This document shows, piece by piece, positions 1 to 8,868 of a DNA stretch of 64,000 bases (within the stretch, counting starts at the first letter, position 1; each line of letters starts with the position of its first letter). The notes beneath the pieces are model-generated. The model searched no databases and had not been told where the DNA came from. It worked only from the letters and a program-made list of their open reading frames with translations. A program made the translations under genes and the position numbers. The stretch comes from Dermatobacter hominis (GTDB lineage Bacteria > Actinomycetota > Acidimicrobiia > Acidimicrobiales > Microtrichaceae), in NCBI RefSeq assembly GCF_020715685.1, contig NZ_CP085840.1:4480891-4544890 (forward strand), read 5' to 3'.

Positions 1-328
1 CCTCGCCGTCCCGCTCGTGGGCCAGCCGCCGCCGGCGGAGGTCGCGCCGCAGGTGCCGGCCGGATCGGGCGCCGGTGCAGGCACCCCCGGGGCCGGTGCG
101 CCGGGGGCCGGCGCTCAGGGTGCGGGCGCTCCGATCGACCTCAACGCGGCCGATGCGCAGCAGCTCGACTCGCTCCCCGGGGTCGGCCCCAGCACGGCGC
201 AGGCGATCATCGCCCACCGGGACGAGCACGGGCCGTTCCGCTCCGTCGAGGAGCTGCTCGACGTGCGCGGGATCGGCGAGGCGAAGCTCGACGCCCTGCG
301 CGACCTGGTCACGGTCGGTGGCGCGTGA
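1..328 (+). CDS. comEA: ComEA-like DNA-binding protein, 5' end missing
   Basis: This is the C-terminal part of a competence protein that binds double-stranded DNA outside the membrane and hands it to ComEC. The frame is open to the window edge, so the real start lies upstream; a GTG at 17 is only an internal possibility. A Gly/Ala/Pro-rich linker (about 60-130) is followed by two helix-hairpin-helix motifs, LPGVGPSTA and VRGIGEAKL, within 130-310. Its TGA overlaps the GTG of comEC by four bases, so the two are probably translated together. Any N-terminal anchor or SLBB domain would lie outside the window. Confidence 0.85.
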   Translation, partial: LAVPLVGQPPPAEVAPQVPAGSGAGAGTPGAGAPGAGAQGAGAPIDLNAADAQQLDSLPGVGPSTAQAIIAHRDEHGPFRSVEELLDVRGIGEAKLDALRDLVTVGGA

Positions 329-2016
329 GCGACGCCGCCCTCGTCGCGACGGCGGTGCTGGTGGCGCTCTGCGCGGTCCTGGGCGTCGCGGTCCCGGTCC
401 CGGTGCTGGTGGCGGTGGTCGTCCTGGCGCTCGTGCACCGGCACCCGGTCGAGGTGGCGTTGGCGCTCGCGCTGGTGGCCGGCGGCCGGTCCGACGCGTC
501 GCTGCGCGCCCTCGAGGCGCCCCTGCCCGACCGGGTCGAGGGGACCGCCCAGCTGGTCGGCGACCCGGAGCCCGGGCGGTTCGGCACCACGGTCGAGCTG
601 CGGATCGGCGGCCGGCGCTGGCAGGCGCAGGTCGGGCGGTCCGACGAGTGGGTGCTGCGGCCGCTGCTCACCGGCGACCACGTCGTCGTCGCCGGCCGTC
701 CGAGCGCCTTCCACGGCGCGCCGGTCGGCTGGCAGCGCAGCCGCCACCTCGCCGGTCGGCTGGTCGTCACGCGGATCAGCCGTGGGCCGCCGGCGGCGCC
801 CTGGTACCGCCTCGCCAACGGCGTCCACCGGCTGGTCGCCGACGGCGCGTCGTCGTTCGAGCCCAGCGCCCGCTCGCTGTATCTCGGCCTGGTGCTGGGC
901 GACGACCGGGCTCAGGGCGACCTCGACCGGTTCCGGTTCCAGGCCACGGGCCTCGGCCATCTGCTGGCGGTCAGCGGTCAGAACGTCGCGTTCGTGCTGC
1001 TCCTGGCCCGGCCGGTCATGGCCCGGTGCGGGCTGCGGACCCGGTGGCTCGTGGGCCTGGCGGTGCTCGCGCTGTTCGTGCTCCTCACGCGGGCCGAGGC
1101 CTCGGTGCTGCGCGCCGCGGCGATGGCGTCGGTCGCGCTCCTCGCGGCCACGTCCGGCCGGCTCGTGTCGGGCGCTCGGGTCCTGGCGCTGGCCGTCGTC
1201 GGGCTCCTGCTCGCCGACCCGCTGCTCGTCACCGGCCTCGGCTTCCAGCTGTCGGTGTGCGCCACCGTCGGGCTGCTCGTCGGGGTGCGGCCGCTGTCCG
1301 AGCGGCTGCCCGGCCCCCGGTGGCTGGCCGATGCGCTGGCCTGCACGATCGCCGCGCAGCTGGCGACGGCCCCGCTGCTGCTCGGTCTGAACGGCGGGGT
1401 GCCCTCGGTGGCCACGGTGACGAACGTGCTCGCCGTGCCGGTGGCGGGTGCGGTCATGGTCCTCGGGCTGACCGTCGGCGTGGTCGCCGGCGGGCTCGTC
1501 GCCCCGGTGGCCTCGGTGCTCCAGTGGCCGAGCCGGCTCCTCGTGGGCTGGGTCGAGGCGGTGGCCGCGACCGGTTCGCGATCGCCGCTCCCGCTGCTCG
1601 GGCCGACCCGACTGGCGCTGCTCGTCGGCGCCGGCGCCGCGCTGCTCCTCCGTCGCGGCCGGCGGTGGCCCGTCGCGGTCGCGGTGGCGCTCGTCGCCGT
1701 CGCGGTGCGCCCGGTGCCGCCGCCGGTCGGTCCGACGGTCGTCGGGCCGGGCGTCACGGTGTGCGGGGCGACGGTCGTGCTCGACGGCGCGGTCGACGTG
1801 GTCGACGCGCTGGAGGCGCTGCAGCGCGCCGGCGTGGTCCGGGCCGAGGTCGTCGTGGGGCCGCCGTCGGAGTCGAGCGTGCACGTCGCGGAGCAGCTCG
1901 ACGCGACGCTGCAGGCCCCGACCGGCCGGGCGGGCGGCGACCGCTCGGACGCCGGCAGTGGGCGGTCGGCGGGCCCGGCAGCGGCGTCGGAGGCGCCGTG
2001 TACGGTGGCGCCGTGA
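325..2016 (+). CDS. comEC: ComEC/Rec2 DNA-uptake channel protein without beta-lactamase-like domain
   Basis: This polytopic membrane protein is expected to form the channel that carries single-stranded DNA into the cytoplasm. It has 563 residues, with hydrophobic segments at the N-terminus and through about residues 190-470. The family signature GHLLAVSGQN lies near residues 211-220. Many ComEC proteins continue into a metallo-beta-lactamase-like domain; here the C-terminus is a short Ala/Val-rich tail of about 90 residues, so that domain is absent. The GTG start overlaps the comEA stop, and the stop overlaps the next GTG. No clear Shine-Dalgarno sequence precedes the start. Confidence 0.9.
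   Translation: MSDAALVATAVLVALCAVLGVAVPVPVLVAVVVLALVHRHPVEVALALALVAGGRSDASLRALEAPLPDRVEGTAQLVGDPEPGRFGTTVELRIGGRRWQAQVGRSDEWVLRPLLTGDHVVVAGRPSAFHGAPVGWQRSRHLAGRLVVTRISRGPPAAPWYRLANGVHRLVADGASSFEPSARSLYLGLVLGDDRAQGDLDRFRFQATGLGHLLAVSGQNVAFVLLLARPVMARCGLRTRWLVGLAVLALFVLLTRAEASVLRAAAMASVALLAATSGRLVSGARVLALAVVGLLLADPLLVTGLGFQLSVCATVGLLVGVRPLSERLPGPRWLADALACTIAAQLATAPLLLGLNGGVPSVATVTNVLAVPVAGAVMVLGLTVGVVAGGLVAPVASVLQWPSRLLVGWVEAVAATGSRSPLPLLGPTRLALLVGAGAALLLRRGRRWPVAVAVALVAVAVRPVPPPVGPTVVGPGVTVCGATVVLDGAVDVVDALEALQRAGVVRAEVVVGPPSESSVHVAEQLDATLQAPTGRAGGDRSDAGSGRSAGPAAASEAPCTVAP
2001..2006 (+). promoter_or_regulatory. Candidate -10 box (TACGGT) of an internal leaderless promoter
   Basis: TACGGT ends six bases before the GTG at 2013, inside the 3' end of comEC. 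The spacing matches other start codons in this window. No convincing -35 was found. It could let the small gene and holA be transcribed apart from comEC. Confidence 0.3.
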
Positions 2017-2330
2017 CCGTCCGAGTCGCCACCGCCGCCCAACTCGGGGCGCTCGACGGACCGGTCCGGGTGGTGTCGGCCGACGGCGACCTCGCGTCGC
2101 GCCTGGCGGCCGTCCGCCGGCTCGCCGCCGAGGGCGCCGTGGCGGCTCTCGTGCTCGACCTCGACGACGGCCCGGTCGCCTCCGTCGTGACCGCTGCGGT
2201 CGAGGCCGGCGCCGCGGTGGTCGTGCTGCCCGACGGCGAGCCGATCGACGGCGAGGTGGCGCGGGACGCCCGGCGCGCCGCCGACGTCACGCAGGCGCTC
2301 GTGGTCGAGCGCGGGGGAGCGGCGCGGTGA
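2013..2330 (+). CDS. Small protein of unknown function between comEC and holA
   Basis: This 105-residue frame starts at a GTG overlapping the comEC stop and ends in a TGA overlapping the holA start. Two exact 4-base overlaps argue that it is a real gene. The product is rich in Ala, Val and Asp, with no transmembrane segment or cysteine. Its hydrophobic strands (VRVVSADGD, AALVLDLDD, AAVVVLPDGE) alternate with helices, like half of an alpha/beta fold. I do not recognise a family. A role with holA or comEC would be only guilt by association. Confidence 0.6.
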   Translation: MTVRVATAAQLGALDGPVRVVSADGDLASRLAAVRRLAAEGAVAALVLDLDDGPVASVVTAAVEAGAAVVVLPDGEPIDGEVARDARRAADVTQALVVERGGAAR

Positions 2331-3460
2331 GCGGCGAGATCCACCTGCTCAAGGGCAGCGACCCCGTCCTCCTGAACGACGCCGTGCTCGAGCTGGTCGA
2401 CCGCCTGGTGGGCGACGCCGCCCGTGACGAGGTGCTCGCCGAGTTCTCCGGCGACGACTACGACATCGGCGCGGTCGTCCTCGCCGCCCAGACGGTGTCG
2501 ATGTTCGGCGACCGCGTGGTCGTGGCCCGCAACATGGGCCGCTTCGGCACCGGCGGCAAGGCCGATGACGATGACGACGGCGCCGACGACGTGGACGACG
2601 CCCCGGCCGGCGCCGCCGACATCGGCGTCCTGCTCGACTACCTCGCCGACCCCTCACCCGACGCCAGCCTCGTCCTCGTCTGGAGCCCGCCCGCCACCGC
2701 GGGGGTCCGCCGCGGGCCGGTGCCGCGGAAGCTGACCGCCGCGGTGAAGGAGGCGGGCGGCACCGTCGCCGACCACGGCATGCCCAAGGGCAAGGGCGCC
2801 TCGATGTGGGTCGACGACCGCCTCGACGCCGCCGACGTCCGCCTCAGCGGGGCGGCCAAGCAGCTGGTGGTCGAGCGCCTCGGCGAGGACCTGAACCGTC
2901 TCGACGGCATCCTCCGGGTGCTCGAGGCCACCTTCGGCAGCGGCGCCGGCCCCCTGGGGCCCGATGAGGTCGAGCCGTTCCTCGGCGACTCCGGCGGCGT
3001 GCCGCCGTGGGACGTCACCGATGCGATCGACGGCGGGCGGGTGGCGCAGGCCGTCACGAACGTGCGGCGGATGGTGCAGGGCGGCGGCCGGCACCCGCTC
3101 GCGGTGATGGCCACCCTGAACAGCCACTACGGGCGGATGCTCCGGCTCGACGGCGCCGGCATCCGCGACGAGAAGGAGGCCGCGGCGCTGCTCGGCATGA
3201 AGGGCTCGACCTTCCCGGCGAAGAAGGCGCTCACGCAGGCGAACAAGCTCGGGTCCGCCAAGCTCGCCCGGGCGACGCAGCTGCTCGCCCGGGCCGACGT
3301 CGACCTGCGGGGCCGGACGGGGGGACCTCCCGAGCAGACGCTCGAGGTCCTGGTGGCCCGCCTCGCCGCGCTCTCGTCCGGGGGACGAGGGGGCTCGGGC
3401 GGGCGATCCGCCGCCGGAGGTCGCTCCGGCGGGCGGGGTGCCGTCAGTCGGCGGCGTTGA
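2327..3460 (+). CDS. holA: DNA polymerase III delta subunit
   Basis: HolA is the clamp-loader subunit that opens the beta clamp during replication. The 377-residue product has the usual length and the family opening (GEIHLLKGSDPVLLND). A run of Asp residues near residues 80-92 looks like a lineage-specific acidic insertion. The last ~28 residues are a Gly/Ser/Arg-rich basic tail. The GTG start has a GGGGGAG ribosome site about nine bases upstream and overlaps the previous stop. The 3' end overlaps the convergent rpsT by 17 bases. Position between comEC and rpsT matches the order in many bacteria. Confidence 0.9.
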   Translation: MSGEIHLLKGSDPVLLNDAVLELVDRLVGDAARDEVLAEFSGDDYDIGAVVLAAQTVSMFGDRVVVARNMGRFGTGGKADDDDDGADDVDDAPAGAADIGVLLDYLADPSPDASLVLVWSPPATAGVRRGPVPRKLTAAVKEAGGTVADHGMPKGKGASMWVDDRLDAADVRLSGAAKQLVVERLGEDLNRLDGILRVLEATFGSGAGPLGPDEVEPFLGDSGGVPPWDVTDAIDGGRVAQAVTNVRRMVQGGGRHPLAVMATLNSHYGRMLRLDGAGIRDEKEAAALLGMKGSTFPAKKALTQANKLGSAKLARATQLLARADVDLRGRTGGPPEQTLEVLVARLAALSSGGRGGSGGRSAAGGRSGGRGAVSRRR

Positions 3461-3701
3461 CCTTCTTCGCCAGGCGGGCCTTGCGGCGGGCGGCGGTGTT
3501 CTTGTGGAGCACGCCCTTGGCGGCAGCCTGGTCGATGCGCTTGATGGCGTCCTTGAGGAGCTCCTCGGTGGGCTCACCGGCCTCGATGGCGGCCTCGACG
3601 CGCTTGGTGCGGGTCTTCAGCTCGGAGCGGACGGCGCGGTTGCGCTCGTTCGCCCGCTCGTTCTGACGGTTGCGCTTGATCTGGCTCTTGATGTTCGCCA
3701 T
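3444..3701 (-). CDS. rpsT: 30S ribosomal protein S20
   Basis: S20 binds 16S rRNA early in assembly of the small ribosomal subunit. The 85-residue basic protein starts MANIKSQIKR and has the conserved AARRKARLAKKV end; length matches the family. The ATG is preceded by a modest AGGA. It is convergent with holA, and the last 17 bases of both genes overlap. A leader of roughly 80 bases is possible if the weak -10 at 3791-3796 is used; S20 control of its own mRNA is known elsewhere but was not shown here. Confidence 0.95.
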   Translation of the reverse strand: MANIKSQIKRNRQNERANERNRAVRSELKTRTKRVEAAIEAGEPTEELLKDAIKRIDQAAAKGVLHKNTAARRKARLAKKVNAAD

Positions 3702-3790
3702 GGCGGTTGCTGTCCGGTCCTGATCGATCTCGGCCGGCGACCCGGCCGGCGGGGGTGTGGGTGCACCGGCACTCGCCGGGCGACCGGTCA

Positions 3791-3796
3791 ACGATA
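3791..3796 (-). promoter_or_regulatory. Weak candidate -10 box (TATCGT) for rpsT
   Basis: On the minus strand TATCGT lies about 90 bases upstream of the rpsT ATG in the divergent rpsT-lepA spacer (3702-3921). No good -35 was found, and no other clear signal was seen in that spacer. Confidence 0.25.
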
Positions 3797-3921
3797 GCCG
3801 CGCCGCCGCCCACGGTGCACTCCGCGGCGCCGGGAGCGACGTGATGCCGGGCTCGCGCGGTCGCGCTGCCAGACTGGTGGACCGACCGACGGCCCGGACG
3901 ACCGGCCGGGGCCCCACACGC

Positions 3922-5709
3922 ATGACCTCACTCGACGCCATCCGCAACCTCTCGATCATCGCCCACATCGACCACGGGAAGTCGACGCTGGCCGACCGCA
4001 TGCTCGAGATCTGCGGCGCCGTGGACCCCCGCGACATGCGGGCCCAGTACCTGGACTCCATGGACCTGGAGCGGGAGCGGGGCATCACGATCAAGCTGCA
4101 GTCGGTCCGCCTCCAGCACCGCAGCCACGTGCTCAACCTCATCGACACGCCCGGCCACGTCGACTTCGGCTACGAGGTGTCCCGGTCGCTGGCGGCGTGC
4201 GAGGGCGTGATCCTCGTGGTCGACGCGTCGCAGGGGATCGAGGCCCAGACGCTGGCCAACTGCTACCTGGCGCTCGAGAACGACCTCGAGATCGTCGCCG
4301 CGCTCAACAAGATCGACCTGCCGGCCGCCGATCCCGACACCTACGCCGAGGAGATCGAGAACGTGCTCGGCATCCCGGCCGAGGACATCCTGCGCATCTC
4401 GGCCAAGACCGGCGAGGGCGTCAGCGACCTGCTCGACGCGGTGATCGACCGCATCCCGGCCCCCGAGGGCGAGGCCGACGCGCCGCTGCAGGGCCTGATC
4501 TTCGACTCCCACTTCGACCAGTACCGCGGCGTGGTCAGCTCGGTGCGGGTCGTGAACGGCCACCTCCGCACGGGCTCACGACTGCGGTTCATGCAGGCCG
4601 GCGCGACCCACGAGGCCATCGAGGTCGGCGTGCGCACCCCCGACAACCTCCCGGTGGCCGAGCTCGGCCCCGGCGAGGTCGGCTACCTGATCGCCGGCAT
4701 CAAGGACGTGGGCGAGGCCCGCTCGGGCGAGACCGTCACCGACAACGCCGCTCCGGCCGCCGAGCCGCTCGCCGGCTACCAGGACCCGAAGCCGATGGTG
4801 TTCTGCGGCCTGTACCCCGTCGACGGCGACGAGTTCGAGGACCTCCGCGAGTCGCTCGAGAAGCTGCAGCTCAACGACGCCAGCTTCACCTACGAGCCCG
4901 AGACCTCGGGGGCGCTCGGCTTCGGGTTCCGGTGCGGGTTCCTCGGGCTGCTCCACATGGAGATCATCCGGGAGCGCCTGGAGCGCGAGTTCGACCTGAA
5001 CCTGATCGCCACGGCGCCGTCGGTCGAGTACCGGGTGATCCGCGACGACGGCCACGAGCTCGTCATCGACAACCCCGCCGACCTGCCGGACCCGGGCTCG
5101 ATCGAGACGATCCTCGAGCCCTACCTCCGCACGACGATCATCACCCCGACGTCGTACACCGGCGCGCTGATGGACCTGTGCCAGACCCGTCGCGGCGAGA
5201 TGGTGAAGATGGAGTACCTGTCGCCCGAGCGCGTCGAGCTGCAGTACAAGATGCCGCTCGGCGAGGTCGTCATGGACTTCTTCGACCAGCTGAAGAGCCG
5301 GACGCAGGGCTACGCCAGCCTCGACTACGAGCCGATCGGTGACGAGCCGGCCGACCTGGTCAAGGTCGACATCCTGATCTCGGGCGAGCCGGTGGACGCG
5401 TTCAGCTCGATCGTCCACAAGGACAAGGCCTACGACTACGGCAAGAAGATGGTCGACAAGCTGCGCGAGCTGATCCCTCGCCAGCAGTTCGACGTGCCGA
5501 TCCAGGCCGCCATCGGCTCCCGGATCCTCAGCCGCCAGACGGTGAAGGCGTACCGCAAGGACGTGACCGCCAAGCTCTACGGCGGCGATGTGTCCCGCAA
5601 GCGGAAGCTGCTCGAGAAGCAGAAGGAGGGCAAGAAGCGGATGAAGCACCTCGGCCGCGTCGAGGTGCCCTCCGACGCCTTCATCAGCGCGCTCCGCCTG
5701 GAGGACTGA
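3922..5709 (+). CDS. lepA: Elongation factor 4 (LepA GTPase)
   Basis: LepA is a ribosome-associated translational GTPase. The 595-residue product carries the G1 motif AHIDHGKST (residues 14-22), the switch motif DTPGHVDF and the NKID motif. It ends with the LepA-specific basic region [18 protein letters not shown] chose the ATG at 3922 because the conserved domain starts six residues later; the frame stays open upstream, but that stretch is low-complexity and overlaps the rpsT leader. A hairpin follows the stop. Confidence 0.95.
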   Translation: MTSLDAIRNLSIIAHIDHGKSTLADRMLEICGAVDPRDMRAQYLDSMDLERERGITIKLQSVRLQHRSHVLNLIDTPGHVDFGYEVSRSLAACEGVILVVDASQGIEAQTLANCYLALENDLEIVAALNKIDLPAADPDTYAEEIENVLGIPAEDILRISAKTGEGVSDLLDAVIDRIPAPEGEADAPLQGLIFDSHFDQYRGVVSSVRVVNGHLRTGSRLRFMQAGATHEAIEVGVRTPDNLPVAELGPGEVGYLIAGIKDVGEARSGETVTDNAAPAAEPLAGYQDPKPMVFCGLYPVDGDEFEDLRESLEKLQLNDASFTYEPETSGALGFGFRCGFLGLLHMEIIRERLEREFDLNLIATAPSVEYRVIRDDGHELVIDNPADLPDPGSIETILEPYLRTTIITPTSYTGALMDLCQTRRGEMVKMEYLSPERVELQYKMPLGEVVMDFFDQLKSRTQGYASLDYEPIGDEPADLVKVDILISGEPVDAFSSIVHKDKAYDYGKKMVDKLRELIPRQQFDVPIQAAIGSRILSRQTVKAYRKDVTAKLYGGDVSRKRKLLEKQKEGKKRMKHLGRVEVPSDAFISALRLED

Positions 5710-5717
5710 GCGCTGAC

Positions 5718-5760
5718 CCGTCAGGCCCGTCCTGGTCGCACCGGGCTGGGCCTGTGACGG
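5718..5760 (+). terminator. Imperfect hairpin after lepA
   Basis: CCGTCAGGCCC (5718-5728) can pair with GGGCCTGtgACGG (5748-5760) with a two-base bulge. There is no T-run. The position between the lepA stop and the hrcA promoter suits a terminator. Confidence 0.45.
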
Positions 5761-5785
5761 CCGCCGGGTGTGCAGCGTGGCTGAA

Positions 5786-5812
5786 TTGGCACTCGCGTAC
5801 ACTGAGTGCCAA
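5786..5812 (+). promoter_or_regulatory. CIRCE operator
   Basis: TTGGCACTC, nine bases, then GAGTGCCAA form a perfect inverted repeat matching the CIRCE form (consensus TTAGCACTC-N9-GAGTGCTAA). HrcA binds this element to repress heat-shock genes. The right arm ends on the A of the hrcA ATG, and the nine-base spacer contains most of the -10 box, so bound HrcA would cover promoter and start codon together. Confidence 0.92.
5798..5803 (+). promoter_or_regulatory. -10 box (TACACT) of hrcA inside CIRCE
   Basis: TACACT lies within the CIRCE spacer and ends eight bases before the ATG at 5812. A start of transcription about seven bases downstream would make the mRNA begin at or next to the start codon. 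No Shine-Dalgarno sequence is present. Confidence 0.55.
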
Positions 5813-6855
5813 TGCTCGACGACCGGGACCTGGACCAGCGCAAGGCGGCGATCCTGCGCGCCGTCGTGCAGCAGTACATCGAGACGGCCCAGCCGGTGGG
5901 GTCGACGACCGTGGCCGCCCGGCCAGACGTGGCGGTGTCGTCGGCGACGGTGCGCAACGAGATGACCGTGCTGGAGCGCGAGGGCTACCTCGCCCAGCCG
6001 CACACGAGCGCCGGCCGCGTCCCGACCGAGAAGGGCTACCGCTTCTTCGTCGACGGCCTGGGCGGGGTCGACTCGCCGAGCCCGACCAGCATCCGGGCCG
6101 TCCGGGACTTCTTCGCCTCGGCCCACGGCGAGCTCGAGTCGATGCTGCGTGAGACCACCCGGCTCCTGTCGAGCCTGACCCACAGCGCCGCGGTCGTCGT
6201 CGGCGACGCGCCCGAGGTGGCCGACGTCCGCTCGGTGCAGCTCGTCGACCTCAGCCCCCGCACGGTGCTGGCGGTCGTCGTGCTGAGCAACGGGGTGGTG
6301 CTGAAGCGCACGTTCGATCCGGGACCCGAGTTCCCCGACGGCCTCTCGTCCGACGACCTGGCCGACGCGCAGTCGCTGGTCGTGCAAGGCCTCGTCGGCC
6401 GGGGCGTCGCGACCCTCGCCACCTGGACGGCCCCTCCCGGCGCCCGGGGCGCGGTCGTGGCCGACGCCGCCGCCGACGCGGTCCGCCTGGCGGTCGCCGA
6501 GGCGGGCCAGCAGGTGTTCGTCGACGGGGCCGCCCACGTGGCCGGCTCGTTCGAGACCCGCGAGACGGTCGAGCAGGTGCTGACGATCCTCGAGCAGCAC
6601 TTCGTCGTGGTGTCGCTGCTCAAGGAGCTGATCGACGGCGGCCTGACGGTCGCGATCGGCTCCGAGACCGGCGTCGAGACGCTGGCCGACTGCGCGCTCG
6701 TGGTGGCCCCGTACTCGGCCGGCGGGTCGCCGGCGGGGGCCATCGCCGTGCTCGGCCCGACGCGGATGGACTATGCCGAGACGGTGTCGACGGTGTCGGT
6801 CGTGAGCCGTCGACTGAGCCGGATGCTGACCGAAGGACGACCGGGCGAGGGATGA
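5812..6855 (+). CDS. hrcA: Heat-inducible transcription repressor HrcA
   Basis: HrcA represses heat-shock operons by binding CIRCE. The 347-residue protein has an N-terminal winged helix (about residues 1-75, including SSATVRNEM and the HTSAGRVPTEKGYR element) followed by the GAF-like dimerisation region. The ATG at 5812 is preferred because of the -10 spacing; a GTG two codons upstream (5806) is possible. dnaJ starts three bases after its stop, so repressor and chaperone form one autoregulated unit. No dnaK or groEL is in the window, and other CIRCE targets cannot be judged. Confidence 0.95.
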   Translation: MLDDRDLDQRKAAILRAVVQQYIETAQPVGSTTVAARPDVAVSSATVRNEMTVLEREGYLAQPHTSAGRVPTEKGYRFFVDGLGGVDSPSPTSIRAVRDFFASAHGELESMLRETTRLLSSLTHSAAVVVGDAPEVADVRSVQLVDLSPRTVLAVVVLSNGVVLKRTFDPGPEFPDGLSSDDLADAQSLVVQGLVGRGVATLATWTAPPGARGAVVADAAADAVRLAVAEAGQQVFVDGAAHVAGSFETRETVEQVLTILEQHFVVVSLLKELIDGGLTVAIGSETGVETLADCALVVAPYSAGGSPAGAIAVLGPTRMDYAETVSTVSVVSRRLSRMLTEGRPGEG

Positions 6856-6858
6856 CGG

Positions 6859-7983
6859 GTGGCTGACCTGTACGAGATCTTGGAGGTGTCGCGCGACGCC
6901 TCCATGGACGAGATCAAGCGCTCCTACCGCCGGCTGGCGCGGGAGTGCCATCCCGATGCGAACCCCGACGACCCCCAGGCCGAGGCGCGCTTCAAGGAGC
7001 TCGCCGCCGCCTACGAGGTGCTCTCCGACCCCGAGAAGCGGGGCCGCTACGACCGCTTCGGCTCGGCCGACGGCTTCGACCTCGGTGACCCGTTCGGCTC
7101 CGGTGCGTCGGGGCTCGGCGACCTGTTCGACGCGTTCTTCAGCGGCGGCGCCGGCCCGTTCGGCGGCGGCCGCCGGGGCCCGGCCGGGCCCCAGCGCGGC
7201 AGCGACCTCGAGGTCGTCGCCACGATCGAGTTCAACGACGCGGTGTTCGGCACCCAGACCGACGTGACCGTGCGCACCGCCGCCCGGTGCGACGACTGCG
7301 GCGGCACGGGCGCCCAGCCGGGCACGAGCCCCGAGACCTGCGCCGACTGCGGCGGCAGCGGCGAGGTGCGGATGGTGCGCCAGACCGTGCTCGGTCAGAT
7401 CGTCACCGCGACGGTCTGCCGGTCCTGCGGCGGCGCCGGCCAGACGATCGCCTCGCCCTGCCCGTCGTGCGCTGGCGAGGGCCGGATCGTCGGCGACCGG
7501 ACCTACACGGTGGACGTGCCCCAGGGCGTCGACGACGGCTCGACGCTCCGGCTCACCGGGCGCGGTGCGGTCGGCCCTCGGGGCGGGCCGCCCGGCGACC
7601 TGTACGTCCACCTGCGCGTGACCCCGCACCAGCGCTTCTCCCGCGAGGGCGACGACCTGGTCGAGCACCTCTCGATCGGCGTGGCCCAGGCCGCGCTCGG
7701 CGTGCGGCTGCCGCTCGAGACGCTCGACGGCTGGGAGGACCTCGTCGTCCCCAAGGGGACGCAGAGCGGGCAGAGCTTCCGCCTCAAGGGCCGAGGCGTC
7801 CCCCACCTCGGCGGCCGGGGCCGCGGCGACCTGATCGTGGTCGTCGACGTCGAGACCCCGACCAAGCTCGACGACGAGGAGGCCGAGCTGCTCCGGCAGT
7901 TCGCCGCGCTGCGGGGCGAGGACGTCGCGCCCGCCGACGAGGGCTTCTTCTCCAAGGTCAAGTCCGCCTTCCAGAGCCACTGA
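6859..7983 (+). CDS. dnaJ: Chaperone DnaJ (Hsp40)
   Basis: DnaJ delivers unfolded proteins to DnaK and stimulates its ATPase. The 374-residue protein has a J domain with HPD at residues 31-33, a Gly/Phe-rich linker, four zinc-binding repeats from residue 144 ([32 protein letters not shown]) and the C-terminal substrate-binding domains. All four CxxCxGxG motifs are intact. The GTG start has GAGGG seven bases upstream, within the end of hrcA. It is in the CIRCE-controlled unit with hrcA and rsmE. Confidence 0.95.
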   Translation: MADLYEILEVSRDASMDEIKRSYRRLARECHPDANPDDPQAEARFKELAAAYEVLSDPEKRGRYDRFGSADGFDLGDPFGSGASGLGDLFDAFFSGGAGPFGGGRRGPAGPQRGSDLEVVATIEFNDAVFGTQTDVTVRTAARCDDCGGTGAQPGTSPETCADCGGSGEVRMVRQTVLGQIVTATVCRSCGGAGQTIASPCPSCAGEGRIVGDRTYTVDVPQGVDDGSTLRLTGRGAVGPRGGPPGDLYVHLRVTPHQRFSREGDDLVEHLSIGVAQAALGVRLPLETLDGWEDLVVPKGTQSGQSFRLKGRGVPHLGGRGRGDLIVVVDVETPTKLDDEEAELLRQFAALRGEDVAPADEGFFSKVKSAFQSH

Positions 7984-8003
7984 GGCTCCGAGGCTCGAAC
8001 CGC

Positions 8004-8705
8004 GTGCCCGGTCCGATGCCAGCGCACCGCGAGGGCGTGGTCGCCCAGGTCGTCGTCGCAGATGTCGACGACCCCGCCGGTCCGCTGCTCGACGAGGGCG
8101 CCCGGCACCACCTCGGCCGGGTGCTGCGCCTGCGGCCCGGAGAGTCCGTGTGCGCCGCCGACGGCGCCGGCGGGTGGCGCCGGTGCACGTTCGACGGCGG
8201 CGAGCGGCTCGTCCCTGGCGAGGAGGGGGGTCGGGAGCCGGCCCCGGCCGATCCGATCTCGGTCGCGTTCGTGCCGGTGAAGGGCGACCGTCCCGAGCTC
8301 GTGGTGCAGAAGCTGACCGAGCTGGGCGTCGACCGGATCGTGGTGACGTCGTCGGCGCGGTCCGTCGTCCGGTGGGAGGGGGAGCGGGCCGACAAGCACC
8401 TGCAGAAGCTGCGGCGCGTCGCGCTCGAGGCGACCCAGCAGTGTCGGCGGCTGTGGCTGCCGGCGGTGGAGCCGGCATCGCTCGCCGGCCTCCTGTCGGG
8501 CGGCGCGGCGCTCGCCGACACGGGCGGCGCCGAGCCCGGGCCGGACCTGCGCTCGGTCGTGGTCGGGCCCGAGGGCGGGTGGACCGACGGTGAGCGGGCG
8601 CTCGCCGCCGCGCCGCCGGTGTCGCTCGGCGAGCACGTGCTGCGGGCCGAGACGGCCGCGATCACGGCCGGCGTCGTGCTGGCCGCGCTCCGCCGTCCTG
8701 AATGA
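8004..8705 (+). CDS. rsmE: 16S rRNA m3U1498 methyltransferase RsmE
   Basis: RsmE uses S-adenosylmethionine to methylate N3 of U1498 in 16S rRNA. The 233-residue product has the SPOUT knot motifs VVGPEGGWTDGE and LGEHVLRAETA near the C-terminus and an N-terminal PUA-like RNA-binding region starting HHLGRVLRLRPGE. The GTG at 8004 is chosen because GAGG (7990-7993) lies ten bases upstream; the ATG at 8016 is an alternative. It follows dnaJ by 20 bases, the usual partner in this gene order. Confidence 0.92.
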   Translation: MPGPMPAHREGVVAQVVVADVDDPAGPLLDEGARHHLGRVLRLRPGESVCAADGAGGWRRCTFDGGERLVPGEEGGREPAPADPISVAFVPVKGDRPELVVQKLTELGVDRIVVTSSARSVVRWEGERADKHLQKLRRVALEATQQCRRLWLPAVEPASLAGLLSGGAALADTGGAEPGPDLRSVVVGPEGGWTDGERALAAAPPVSLGEHVLRAETAAITAGVVLAALRRPE

Positions 8706-8868
8706 CGCGGCGGGCGGCCTGGCCACGCTGCGTGCACATGAGGGTAGTTTTCCTCGTGGTATGCGGTCGGATGATGACGCACAGTGGTCGAGTACCGATC
8801 GCAGCCACAGGTAGGGCCGAGGTCGGGTGAGACGACCGTGGTTGGACCGAGGGAGAGCGGGCGACCGG

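Noticed and set aside
4576-8478. A 1300-codon open frame on the minus strand across lepA, hrcA, dnaJ and rsmE
   Set aside because: It is antisense to four well-recognised genes and its translation has no motif.
8706-8868. Possible promoter or regulatory RNA before bldD
   Set aside because: GAGG/CCTC arms around a TTTT loop are too short to support an RNA element, and no -10/-35 pair is convincing.
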